NCBI RefSeq assembly: GCF_017876115.1
Contig: NZ_JAGINO010000022.1
Coordinates: 1 to 64,000 of the forward strand
DNA length: 64,000 nt
Source of the DNA: Azospirillum picis
Lineage (GTDB): Bacteria; Pseudomonadota; Alphaproteobacteria; Azospirillales; Azospirillaceae
Direction of reading: 5' to 3'
Numbering within the stretch: the stretch's first letter is position 1; every line of letters starts with the position of its first letter. This document shows positions 43,370-51,552 of the stretch, piece after piece. A model generated the notes under the pieces. The model did no database searches. It was given only the letters and a program-made list of their open reading frames with translations, and had not been told where the DNA came from. The position numbers and the translations under genes were made by a program.

Positions 43370-46300
43370 TCAGTTGATCGCCGGCGCCGGCACGTCGAGC
43401 AGGAAGTCGCCGCCCTCGTCATAGCCGGCGGCCTTGATCACGCCATATTGCGGGGTTTGCGGCGCCTCGGCCGTCACGTCGTCGCGGACCTGTCCATAGA
43501 GGGAGAAGCCGTTGCTGTCCCGGGGCAGCATGCTCACCCGCTTGACCAGCGCCGAGGCGAAGGGGGAGTTCACGTCGCCGTCGGCCACCGGCTCGTCGCC
43601 GCCCGACGAGAGTGCCATCACGGACCGCCGCTGCCGGATATCCTCCTGGCTGCCCAGCCGGCCGGCGTCGATCTTCTGCTCCTTGGTGAAGGCGCCCGAG
43701 TAGCAACTGTCGGACACCACCATCACATGCTTGGCCGGCATGCGGCTGAGGAAGCGGCCGAGGTCGTTGTTCGACACCCAGTTGCGGGCGCTGGTCGTTT
43801 CCGCATCGGCCGGCAGCCAGTAGCCGGTGCCGGTCTCCGCCAGCTCATAGCCGTGGCCGGCATAATAGACCATCACCTGGTCCTGCTCCTTCACTTCGCG
43901 GCCGAGCCGGCGCAGCGCGTCGCCGATCTCCGCCTTGGTCGGATTGCGCAGCACGCGGGTCTCGTACCCCAGGCGTTGCGCCAGCGCCTGCCCCACCGCG
44001 CGGGTGTCGGCGTCCGGCGTCGCGAGCGCCGGGATGGCGCTGTCGCGGTAGCTGTCCACCGCGATCATCAGCGCGATCTTGCGCGGCTTGGCGGGTGCCG
44101 ACGGCTCGGCGGCGGCGTCGGGATCGACCTTGATGAGCTTCTCGGTGGTCTTGCCCTCCTCGTCGGTCAGGGTCAGCCTGGCCTCGGTCGCTCCGGGCTC
44201 GACCGGAATGCTGGTGCGGAACTGCCCCTGGTCGTCGATGAAGACCCAACGCCCGTTCACCCGCGCTTCCGCGAGGTTGGAGCTGTCGGCGACGATGCCG
44301 CGCAGCGTCATGGTGCCGCCGCGGGTGCGCGCGCCTTGTGCCTGGCGCAGGCTGGGCACCGACGGCATGGCCCCCGGCCGGCCGAACATGTCCGCCGCCG
44401 CCGGGTCGGCGACGAGCTGGCGGATCGCCGGCGCCAGGGTGCGGGTCCGGACCTCGCGCTCCACCCGCTGGACCATGGCGAGATAGGTGCGCGCGACCGA
44501 TGGCGGCAGCGTCGCCTGGACCACCGTGGCGCGCACCTCGGCATAGCCGCCGGGCTGGCCGGCAGCGGTGTTCTGCAGGATGCCGCCGACGCGGGCCGCG
44601 ACCGGATCGCTGCTGGAGGTCAACCCGGCGATCAGCGTCGGGACCGGAACGCCAACCAGCACGGCGCGCTGTTCGGCCAGCGACAGGCCACCGGTCGCCA
44701 GCGCCGTCACCGCCTGCGCCATGCCGCCGTTGCCGGCGGCTTGGATCAGCGAGCCGGCGGCGGCCTGCACCTGGGGCGAGGCGAGGAGCTGCGGTCCCGG
44801 CTGCCACAGGGTGGCGCCCGTGGCATGGGCTTCGGCCGCCGCGCCGCTGTAGCTGACAGAACGGCCGGACGGCAGCGCCACCGTCACCGGTCCCGGAGAT
44901 GGTGGTCCCGGAGATGGCGGCGGAGATGGCGGCGGCGAGGGCGGCGCCCCGGGTGGCCTGCGGTCGCCCTGTTCCAACCCGGCCAGGAAGGCGGAAGCCG
45001 ATCGCCCATCGCCTGCCGTGCCGTCGACCGGCCTAGCCGGCCTGGCCGGCCCGCTCGCCGAATCCACCCCCATACCCGGCACGGATGCGGCGGGACCAGC
45101 GGCCGTGACCTGCGCCACCGTCTGCAGGGCCGCCTGGACGGTCCGGTTGTCGGCGATGCCGGTGACCGGACTGCCGGTACCGGTCTGCGACGGGCTTGAA
45201 GGCACCGTCGTGCCCGTGCCGCCCGTGCCGCCGGTGTCGCCGACGACCGGCGGAGGCGGGGGCGGCGGTGGAGATGGTGGCACGGGAGGAGACGGCGGTG
45301 CCGGCGGCGGGGTGGGAGGAGACGGTGGCGGTGGCGGCGAAACGGGAGGTGACACCGGTGGCGACACCGGCGTGGTGATGACCGGCGGCGTTACCGGCGG
45401 GGATGGCTGCGGCGCTGGAGGTGGCGGCGGGGCGCTGGCGACGGTCACGGTGCCGACCCGGCGCGTGCCGACGGCATTCGGGCCGGTGCCGGCCTCGCCC
45501 CGCAGGATCACCGGGCCGGCACTGGCATCGAACGTGATCGCGCCATCGGCGTCGAGGCCGATGCCGGCGACCTCTTTGGCACTGGTCGAATGCCCCGCCC
45601 TGCCGAAGAGGGAGATCCCGCCGACTCCCCTGAACGAGGCGCTGCCGAGGATGTGGAGACCCCAGGCTTCGTCGGCATCGGCGCTGCCGGCATCGCCCTC
45701 GATCCTGATGGCGTCGGCAGCGCCGGAGCGCGCCACGATGGACGGCGCACCCGCCCCCGTCGCCTCGATCAGGACGCCCGCGGTGACGCCGGCCCGGGCA
45801 ACCGACCTGCCGCGGATCGCCACCCGGCCGTCCCCGGCATCGATGCCGGTGAGGCCGCTGAGCGAAACCCCGTATGCCTGCCCGCCATACAGGGTCCGCG
45901 CCGCCATCCGGGCGCCGAACCCTCCATGCTCTTCATACTCCACCCCTTCGCCGGTGATGGCGATGGCGCCGCCTCCCGAAGACAGGCCGCTGTCCTCCAG
46001 GGTCACGCCGGCCGTCAGGATGTCGCCGCCCTTGGCCGGCATGGCCAGCGGATCGGTCCCGCCACCCAGCGTGATGGCCCCGCCGCCGGTTTCGATCCCG
46101 CTCCCGGCCATCAGGATGGCGCCGCCCTTCTCCCCGCCGTTGCTGTTGCTGTTGAGCAGGACGGACGCGCCGGTCGTGGTCACTTGGCTGGCCTGAAGCT
46201 CGATGTCCTCCCTGGCCCGGAGCGTCACCGCCCCGGCGGCGGCGATGGCCGCATCGCTGATCGACAGGCTGCGCCTCGCGTCGATGGCAAGGCCGCCGGT

Positions 46301-48622
46301 GCCGGCGCCCAGGTCCGTGGACGAGACGACGATGTCGGATTCGTCGTTCGCCTGTCCGGCCAGCCGGATCGAGGCGGTGCCGCGGCCGGTGATCGCCGAA
46401 CGGATGAACACGTCGTCGAGGAACATGCCGTCGACCCGGATCGCCTCCCCGCCGCCGAAGCTGCCGAAGCCGAAGCCGCGTCCGGCGCCGGTGAGCGTCA
46501 CCGCGCCGTCGGTGGAGTCGATCGTCGATCCCTCCACCACGATGCCGCCGGCGGCACCGACCTCCCTGGGGTTGCCGCCCCGCCCGCTCAGCGTGATCGG
46601 TCCACCGGTTGTCTTCAGCGTGCTGTGGGTCAGGACGATGCCGTGATTGCCGTCGCCGAAGTTCTCGCCGCCCTTGCCGTTGATGGTGATGGCGCCGGCC
46701 CCGCTGTCGAGGGTTGCATGCCTGATCTCCACGCCGGCCCTGTCCGCCTGGACGGCGGCGCCGTCATAGCTGCCGACCGCCGCCATCGTCTCGGGCGCGC
46801 TGCCGCCGCCGACGATGATCCGGCCGCCGTTGGTGTCGATCTCGGTCTTGCGGCCGGGCGAGCCGGTGATCCGCACGAACCCGTCGACGATGAAGTCCGG
46901 GTTGATGGGGGCAGCCGCCGCATCCAGCGTCAGGTCGAGCGCACCCGCGGTCGAGATGATGCTGTTGTTGACATAGATGCTGTGGTCGGCCGTCAGCGTC
47001 AGTGACGCCCCGCCACCGGCCGTCTTGTGGATGGCCTCGCTGACGATGATGTCGCCGCTGCCCTCGTCGGCCGAGACGGTCTGGATGGTGACGTTGGTCC
47101 CGAGGTTCAGCGCCGACTCGATCGTCGCCGGGGCGATGAAGGTGGGCGACGGGGGGGAGGGACCGGACTCTCCGCCGCCGGGATCCTCTTCTCCGGGACC
47201 CGTGCCGATGATGACCTCGGACGGGTCGAGCAGCCAGGACCCCGCCTTCCCCGCCGGGGCGCCGGCATCGACCCTTCCCCGCACCTGCAGCGACAGCTTG
47301 CCCGAGGTTTCGACGAAGCCGCCGTCTCCTCCCGCCGTGGCCCCGCGGGCCGAGATGGTGCCGTCGAAGCGCGTCCGCTCGTCCGCCCACACCACCACCT
47401 TGCCGCCCTTGCCGCTGCCGGTGGCGTCGGCCTTGATGGCGGCACCGTCGGCCACCACCGTCACCGCCGAGGGCGGCACCGGCTTGCGGGCCGGGCGGAT
47501 GCCGTAGCCCGCCAGCGCCGCCGCCGCCGCCCTGCCCCCCTGCACGTCGCCGCCGACCAGCACCTCGCCGCCCCCGGCCATCCCCGAGGCGTTGATCCTG
47601 GCGGTGGCGGCCAGCGCCGTGCGGGCGCCGGACACGGTCACCGATCCGCCGGTCTGTCCCGGCCCGCTCCCGGCGGCATCGAGCGTGCCGGAGACCTCCA
47701 CCTCGCCGCCGTCGCCCAGCAGCACGATGTCGCCGCCCTGCTGTTCGACACGTCGGGCCTGGACGGTGCCGGACATGTTGACGACACGGTCGACGAGGCC
47801 CTTGGCCGCCGCCGCCGTCACCTGCACCCGGCCGCCGTCGGCGAAGATCCTGCCCTTGTTCTCGACCAGCGCCTTGACGCGCTTGCCGTCGGCCCCGACC
47901 GGTGTCGCGTCGGTCTTGGCGTCGACGGCGAGATTGATCTTCTGGTCGCCGAACAGGTCGACGACGAAACGCCGCCCGGAGGCGAGCGACACCTCGCCCA
48001 GGCGGGCGGTGATGGTGCCGCGGTTGGACACGCCGGGGGCCACCAGCGCCGCCAGCCCGGCCTGCGCGACGGTGATGGCACCTTCGTTCTCCACCGTGGC
48101 GGTGGCACCCGCCTTCCCTTCGAAGCGGTAGCGGCCGGCCATGAAGTCGTCGTTGCGGATGTCGTGCGTGGTGGCGATCAGCCCGCCGACGTCGACCCGT
48201 GCGTTCGGGCCGAACAGGATGCCGTTCGGGTTGACCAGCCACACCTGGCCGTTGGCGGTCAGCCGTCCCAGGATGGCCGAGGGATCGGGGCCGACGACGC
48301 GGTTGAGGGTGACGGCACCGGCATCCGGCTGCCGGAAGTCGGTGTGCTCGCCCTCGCCGATGCCGAAGCTCCGCCAGTCGATCACCGCCTTCGACGTCGT
48401 CTGGATGATGTCGAGCCTGCCGGGCGCCCCCGGCCGGATGGTGGCGCTGCCCTCGGTGACCGATCCGCCCGCCGGGTTGGCCAGGGCCGGAGCGGAAGGG
48501 CCGGCGACGAGGATGAACAGTCCGGCGGCTCCGGCCAGTGCCGTGCTGCGACGCAACCCGATCCGGTGCCGCGCCGCCGACCGGTCCGGCGGCAGCCTGC
48601 AAGGTTCACCCGACTTCCCCAT
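43370..48622 (-). CDS. Secreted haemagglutinin-type protein with C-terminal caspase-like protease
   Basis: A 1750-residue protein. A hydrophobic export segment (LAGAAGLFILVAGPSAPALA) precedes a two-partner-secretion/filamentous haemagglutinin N-domain (IDWRSFGIGEGEHTDFRQP, GQVWLVNPNGILFGPNARVDVGGLIATT). A long Gly/Ala/Thr-rich region of beta-helix repeats follows. Next come a proline-rich spacer (about 1062-1129), a small beta domain (ARVNGRWVFIDDQGQFRTSIPV) and a C14 caspase-like domain from about 1500 with YYAGHGYE (His1590) and VSDSCYSGAF (Cys1640), the catalytic dyad. No TpsB transporter gene lies in the window. ATG 48622 is chosen over an upstream start because it gives a normal signal region after GAGGTCGGTGGGGGA. 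Confidence 0.88.
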   Translation of the reverse strand: MGKSGEPCRLPPDRSAARHRIGLRRSTALAGAAGLFILVAGPSAPALANPAGGSVTEGSATIRPGAPGRLDIIQTTSKAVIDWRSFGIGEGEHTDFRQPDAGAVTLNRVVGPDPSAILGRLTANGQVWLVNPNGILFGPNARVDVGGLIATTHDIRNDDFMAGRYRFEGKAGATATVENEGAITVAQAGLAALVAPGVSNRGTITARLGEVSLASGRRFVVDLFGDQKINLAVDAKTDATPVGADGKRVKALVENKGRIFADGGRVQVTAAAAKGLVDRVVNMSGTVQARRVEQQGGDIVLLGDGGEVEVSGTLDAAGSGPGQTGGSVTVSGARTALAATARINASGMAGGGEVLVGGDVQGGRAAAAALAGYGIRPARKPVPPSAVTVVADGAAIKADATGSGKGGKVVVWADERTRFDGTISARGATAGGDGGFVETSGKLSLQVRGRVDAGAPAGKAGSWLLDPSEVIIGTGPGEEDPGGGESGPSPPSPTFIAPATIESALNLGTNVTIQTVSADEGSGDIIVSEAIHKTAGGGASLTLTADHSIYVNNSIISTAGALDLTLDAAAAPINPDFIVDGFVRITGSPGRKTEIDTNGGRIIVGGGSAPETMAAVGSYDGAAVQADRAGVEIRHATLDSGAGAITINGKGGENFGDGNHGIVLTHSTLKTTGGPITLSGRGGNPREVGAAGGIVVEGSTIDSTDGAVTLTGAGRGFGFGSFGGGEAIRVDGMFLDDVFIRSAITGRGTASIRLAGQANDESDIVVSSTDLGAGTGGLAIDARRSLSISDAAIAAAGAVTLRAREDIELQASQVTTTGASVLLNSNSNGGEKGGAILMAGSGIETGGGAITLGGGTDPLAMPAKGGDILTAGVTLEDSGLSSGGGAIAITGEGVEYEEHGGFGARMAARTLYGGQAYGVSLSGLTGIDAGDGRVAIRGRSVARAGVTAGVLIEATGAGAPSIVARSGAADAIRIEGDAGSADADEAWGLHILGSASFRGVGGISLFGRAGHSTSAKEVAGIGLDADGAITFDASAGPVILRGEAGTGPNAVGTRRVGTVTVASAPPPPPAPQPSPPVTPPVITTPVSPPVSPPVSPPPPPSPPTPPPAPPSPPVPPSPPPPPPPPVVGDTGGTGGTGTTVPSSPSQTGTGSPVTGIADNRTVQAALQTVAQVTAAGPAASVPGMGVDSASGPARPARPVDGTAGDGRSASAFLAGLEQGDRRPPGAPPSPPPSPPPSPGPPSPGPVTVALPSGRSVSYSGAAAEAHATGATLWQPGPQLLASPQVQAAAGSLIQAAGNGGMAQAVTALATGGLSLAEQRAVLVGVPVPTLIAGLTSSSDPVAARVGGILQNTAAGQPGGYAEVRATVVQATLPPSVARTYLAMVQRVEREVRTRTLAPAIRQLVADPAAADMFGRPGAMPSVPSLRQAQGARTRGGTMTLRGIVADSSNLAEARVNGRWVFIDDQGQFRTSIPVEPGATEARLTLTDEEGKTTEKLIKVDPDAAAEPSAPAKPRKIALMIAVDSYRDSAIPALATPDADTRAVGQALAQRLGYETRVLRNPTKAEIGDALRRLGREVKEQDQVMVYYAGHGYELAETGTGYWLPADAETTSARNWVSNNDLGRFLSRMPAKHVMVVSDSCYSGAFTKEQKIDAGRLGSQEDIRQRRSVMALSSGGDEPVADGDVNSPFASALVKRVSMLPRDSNGFSLYGQVRDDVTAEAPQTPQYGVIKAAGYDEGGDFLLDVPAPAIN

Positions 48623-48792
48623 TCCCCCACCGACCTCTGCGAACGTCCCCGGCGCTGTGCGGCATCGCCCATCGGCAATGCCCATGCATACTAAACATTC
48701 TAGCGGCCAGCCTTCCGGCCGCAAATCCGAAAGTGGTGTCGGCCTGTTTCGGTTTGGTCATGGTGCTGAAACGCGGGCGGCGGACGCCGGAA

Positions 48793-48808
48793 GCGTTACC
48801 GGTAACGC
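48793..48808. promoter_or_regulatory. 16-base palindrome, copy 1
   Basis: GCGTTACCGGTAACGC, perfectly self-complementary. Its centre is 29 bases from the centre of copy 2. The core GTTACCGGTAAC is also the operator core of GntR-type LacI-family regulators, so a LacI-family site and a ParB-type centromere site are both possible readings. Confidence 0.8.
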
Positions 48809-48821
48809 CTGGGCGGGATTT

Positions 48822-48837
48822 GCGTTACCGGTAACGC
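48822..48837. promoter_or_regulatory. 16-base palindrome, copy 2
   Basis: GCGTTACCGGTAACGC, identical to copy 1. Flanking bases extend the match so that the two copies also face each other as an inverted pair (GAAG before copy 1, CTTC after copy 2). It lies about 113 bases before the ParA start codon. Confidence 0.8.
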
Positions 48838-48949
48838 TTCTTCCGGTACAGAAATTCGTGTATTTCCATCGTTCAGGTGCCGCCTTTGCCCTTTCGAGCG
48901 GCCCGCCGATCCGCTAATAAGGGGGCGTTACGCGATGCAGGGGGAACAG

Positions 48950-49702
48950 ATGGCCGATCCGACCGCCGTCGCCACCAGGAAATCCAAAGCCAAGCCTTCT
49001 GGTAAACCAGCCGGTGCCGGCTCCGGCCAGAAGGCCGGCGCGCCGGTAAAGGAAGTGCTGCGCAAGCCGGCCCGCTGGGTCGTCTACAGCGCGCCGAAGG
49101 GCGGCACCGGCAAGACCACGAGCTGCAAGAACACGGCGGTCGCCGCGGCCAAGGACGGCATGCGCGTCGCCACCCTCGACTTCGATCCGCAGCGCACGCT
49201 CGGCCAGTGGCACGAGCTGCGCCGGCCGCACGACGTCGCCAACATCGATCATTACGAGGGGACGCTGGAGGCCATCGACGAGGCGCTGGCCCAGATCGAT
49301 CCCGACCGTTACGACGTCGTCTTCATCGACACGCCCCCGTCGGTCGAGCTCTACCCGGAGGCCACGAAGATCCTTCTGCGCCGCGCCGATCTGGTGCTGG
49401 TGCCGACCGGCGTCGGCCGCTTCGACAAGATGAGCGTCATCCCCTGGATGGAGTTCCTGCGCGACTACGGCCGCCCGGCGGCCTTCCTGCTCAACCGAGT
49501 CAAGCGGCGCTCGGTCAGCCTGCGCGAGGCGAAGCTGGAGCTGGGGCGGGTCGGCCGCCTTGTCCCGCACGAGGTTCCCGACATCGAGGACATGCACCGG
49601 GTCGACGACATCGGCTGCTCGATCGTCGATGTCGGGTCGGTGAACGGCGCCGACGAATGCCTCGGTGCCTGGTACTTCATCCGGCACGAGCTGGGGATCT
49701 GA
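48950..49702 (+). CDS. parA: ParA-family ATPase
   Basis: A 250-residue deviant-Walker ATPase. SAPKGGTGKTTSCKNTAVAAA is the KGGxGKTT Walker A with its signature lysine, TLDFDPQRTLGQW the Walker A' and YDVVFIDTPPSVELYPEATKILLRRADLVLVP the Walker B and following strand. It binds DNA non-specifically and positions plasmids, chromids or large complexes. A basic N-terminal tail of about 40 residues precedes the fold. ATG 48950 has AGGGGG five bases upstream and is preferred to ATG 48935. A DUF3102-like gene follows after 2 bases, and paired palindromes lie upstream. Confidence 0.88.
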   Translation: MADPTAVATRKSKAKPSGKPAGAGSGQKAGAPVKEVLRKPARWVVYSAPKGGTGKTTSCKNTAVAAAKDGMRVATLDFDPQRTLGQWHELRRPHDVANIDHYEGTLEAIDEALAQIDPDRYDVVFIDTPPSVELYPEATKILLRRADLVLVPTGVGRFDKMSVIPWMEFLRDYGRPAAFLLNRVKRRSVSLREAKLELGRVGRLVPHEVPDIEDMHRVDDIGCSIVDVGSVNGADECLGAWYFIRHELGI

Positions 49703-49704
49703 GC

Positions 49705-50433
49705 ATGGTCAACGTCAAGTCCTTCATGAAGAAGGCCGCCGAGCAGGGCAAGGCCGCGCCGGCCGCCCCCCGCGGCCCGGCGGCCTCCCCCGCCTCGGCC
49801 ATGGTGGCACCCTCCAAGGCCGACCGCCGGGCGTCGGACATCAGCGATGCCATCGTGCCCTGCCACACCAGGCAGGAGTTCGCCCAGGAGATCCGCTACC
49901 ACTGGAACCGGAGCCGCAAGGAATTCCTGTCGATCGGCCGCTACCTGAACCGGGCGAAGGAAATCCTGCCGCATGGCGACTTCGAATCGATGATCCAGAG
50001 CGACATGCCCTTCTCCGTCGAGACCGCCTTCCGATTCCGCGCGGTGGCCGAGGCGGTCGACACCGGCCGGCTGTCGCTGGAGGTGCTGCCGGGGGCGGAG
50101 AGCGTCGCCTACCAGATCGTGACCATGTCGCCGGAAGAGCTGGAGCGCGCGAAGGCCGAGGGACTCATCCGGCCCGACGTGACGCGCCGCCAGTTGATCG
50201 AGTTCAAGCGCTCGCTGCGTCCGCCGAAGGACGTCACGCCGAACGACCGCCGCCGCCAGCTTCTGGACGAATATGCCAGGCTGGCGTCGCGGATCGCCGC
50301 CATCCGCGAGGAACTGCGGCGTGACCACGGCCTCGATCCGGAGCGTGCAGGCGGGCAGGGCGGCATCACCATCGACGTCGAGGCGGAGGACATCCCCGCC
50401 GGGACGGACGGTGACGCCCTGGCGGGCCGGTAA
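49705..50433 (+). CDS. DUF3102-like partner of ParA
   Basis: A 242-residue protein. A flexible basic N-terminus (MVNVKSFMKKAAEQGKAAPAAPRG) precedes a helical core with HWNRSRKEFLSIGRYLNRAKEILPHGDFESMIQSDMPFSVETAFRFRAVAEAVD. This resembles DUF3102, a DNA-binding-like domain often found beside plasmid partition genes. DVTRRQLIEFKRSLRP follows, then a basic coiled-coil stretch (YARLASRIAAIREELRRDHG). No ParB nuclease-like motif is present. Two bases separate it from parA, so it is probably the site-specific partner of ParA; the function is inferred from context. Confidence 0.78.
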   Translation: MVNVKSFMKKAAEQGKAAPAAPRGPAASPASAMVAPSKADRRASDISDAIVPCHTRQEFAQEIRYHWNRSRKEFLSIGRYLNRAKEILPHGDFESMIQSDMPFSVETAFRFRAVAEAVDTGRLSLEVLPGAESVAYQIVTMSPEELERAKAEGLIRPDVTRRQLIEFKRSLRPPKDVTPNDRRRQLLDEYARLASRIAAIREELRRDHGLDPERAGGQGGITIDVEAEDIPAGTDGDALAGR

Positions 50434-50439
50434 CGCTAA

Positions 50440-50488
50440 GCAGATTTTCCGAACTCCGCCCACACATGGGTGGGCTCGGAAAACCTGC
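50440..50488. repeat. Large stem-loop A after the ParA operon
   Basis: The arms begin GCAGATTTTCCGA and end TCGGAAAACCTGC, with CCGCCCA / TGGGTGGG pairing further in around CACA. It starts 6 bases past the DUF3102-like stop. There is no T-tract. It may terminate or stabilise either of the convergent transcripts. Confidence 0.65.
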
Positions 50489-50504
50489 AAAACCATGGAG
50501 TCCA

Positions 50505-50549
50505 CAGGTTTCTTCAGGCCGGGCCTGCGGCCCGATCTGGAGAAACCTG
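50505..50549. repeat. Large stem-loop B between convergent genes
   Basis: Arms of 21 bases (50505-50525 and 50529-50549) pair at 18 positions around the loop TGC, with ends CAGGTTTCT / AGAAACCTG. It shares the outer CAGGTTT motif with stem-loop A and ends 5 bases before the stop codon of the minus-strand gene at 50555. Confidence 0.65.
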
Positions 50550-50554
50550 CTTGG

Positions 50555-51217
50555 TCAGTGGCCGTGCGACAGGTGGGAGCCCGGAACGATCCCGCTGTTG
50601 TTGCGCGGTGGCGGGGCGCCGCTGCCGATCAGGTCGGTCAGGGCGTTGAAGTCGCGCCGCAGGTTGGCGAAGAAGTCGAAGTCACCGTTGCCGCCGCCAG
50701 CGCGCGCCGCCGAACTGCGGGTGACATGGGATTCGCTGCGGCTGGAGGCGCGAAGGTGGCGTGCCGGCGGGCGTGGCTTGCGGGCAGGGGTCGCAGCCGG
50801 GCCGGGCAGGGCGGCCGGTGCGGCGAGGGCGGCGGTTTCCGGCGAGGCGGCAAACGCGTCGGCACACAGGCCGCGGTCGGTCGCCCTCTCCAACCGTTCG
50901 GGTGCCAGCAGCCAGCAATCCACCGCGCCCGGCTGCGGCGCTGTCTGTGATGGCGGCGCTGGCAAGGCGGCGGTCGCGGTGGCCGGTGTGGTGGCAGGCG
51001 CCGTGACAGGCGCCGTGACAGGCGCCGTCGTGGGGGCGGAAGACGCCGCGGCCGGCGGCGTGTCGGGCGCCGAGGGGAGGGGCTCCGCCGTGGCCGGGCG
51101 GCTGAGGGCAAGGCAGAGGATCGCCGCTGCCGCCGTCATCGTTGCGATCGACGCGGCAGCCCTGCCTCCGGTCCCTGCCACCCCGATCCGTAATCCGATC
51201 CGGCCGTTCCCCGGCAT
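50555..51217 (-). CDS. Secreted Pro/Ala-rich protein of unknown function
   Basis: A 220-residue protein. An N-terminal membrane/signal segment (AAASIATMTAAAAILCLALSRPATA) is followed by a low-complexity Ala/Pro/Thr region with tandem APVT units. A short conserved-looking part follows (GAVDCWLLAPERLERATDRGLCADAFA, two cysteines). The tail has GDFDFFANLRRDFNALTDLIGSG. I recognise no family. It is probably a periplasmic or envelope protein. It is convergent with the ParA operon. Confidence 0.6.
   Translation of the reverse strand: MPGNGRIGLRIGVAGTGGRAAASIATMTAAAAILCLALSRPATAEPLPSAPDTPPAAASSAPTTAPVTAPVTAPATTPATATAALPAPPSQTAPQPGAVDCWLLAPERLERATDRGLCADAFAASPETAALAAPAALPGPAATPARKPRPPARHLRASSRSESHVTRSSAARAGGGNGDFDFFANLRRDFNALTDLIGSGAPPPRNNSGIVPGSHLSHGH
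50995..51030 (-). repeat. Three tandem 12-base repeats
   Basis: CAGGCGCCGTGA at 50995 and 51007 and CAGGCGCCGTCG at 51019 encode the APVT repeat in the Ala/Pro-rich part of the secreted protein. A coding minisatellite; no other role is seen. Confidence 0.8.
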
Positions 51218-51552
51218 CGCCCATCCCTATCGTTGCCGTCCTGAAACACGTTCAACAGATAAACGCTCCAGGCGGCGGCTTCGTCCACGCGAATTGGGGA
51301 AAGCCGGCCTTAAGGTGCGGTACCCCGTCGGGATGGGAAAGCGGTTGCCACCGCCATGGAGCGGGACCGGCCGCGGCGATCTGCCTATGCCGACACGAAC
51401 GACATCCGTGCGAGCGGCGGGGGAGGGCGATGATATCGCCTGGCCGATGCCCCTGCGCGCAGGCTCGCGGCCTTGCCAGACGGGCGGCTTGATGGGACAG
51501 TTCGGCACCCCGGTTTGACCACACCACGAGCGGACGGCGACAGCCGGAGGAT
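51218..51552. other. Divergent intergenic region, no element recognised
   Basis: This 335-base gap lies between the start of the secreted-protein gene (minus) and a LysR gene (plus). It must hold both promoters. No gene, RNA or clear operator was recognised; a LysR T-N11-A site could be present but none stands out. Confidence 0.5.

Larger units (their letters stand above)
48623..48949. other. Divergent intergenic region with paired palindromes
   Basis: This 327-base gap separates the haemagglutinin/caspase gene (minus) from the ParA gene (plus). It holds the two palindromes at 48793 and 48822 and a related half site GCGTTACGC at 48925. It is more A+T-rich near 48841-48880. Promoters for both directions must be here, but I could not pick convincing -35/-10 elements. 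Confidence 0.6.

Noticed and set aside
45236..45435. Proline-rich DNA repeat as a possible non-coding repeat array
   Set aside because: It is in frame within the haemagglutinin/caspase gene and encodes the expected spacer between the beta-helix and the C-terminal domains.
48950..50433. A repABC replication/partition operon
   Set aside because: There is no RepC-type initiator gene, and the second protein lacks RepB/ParB motifs.
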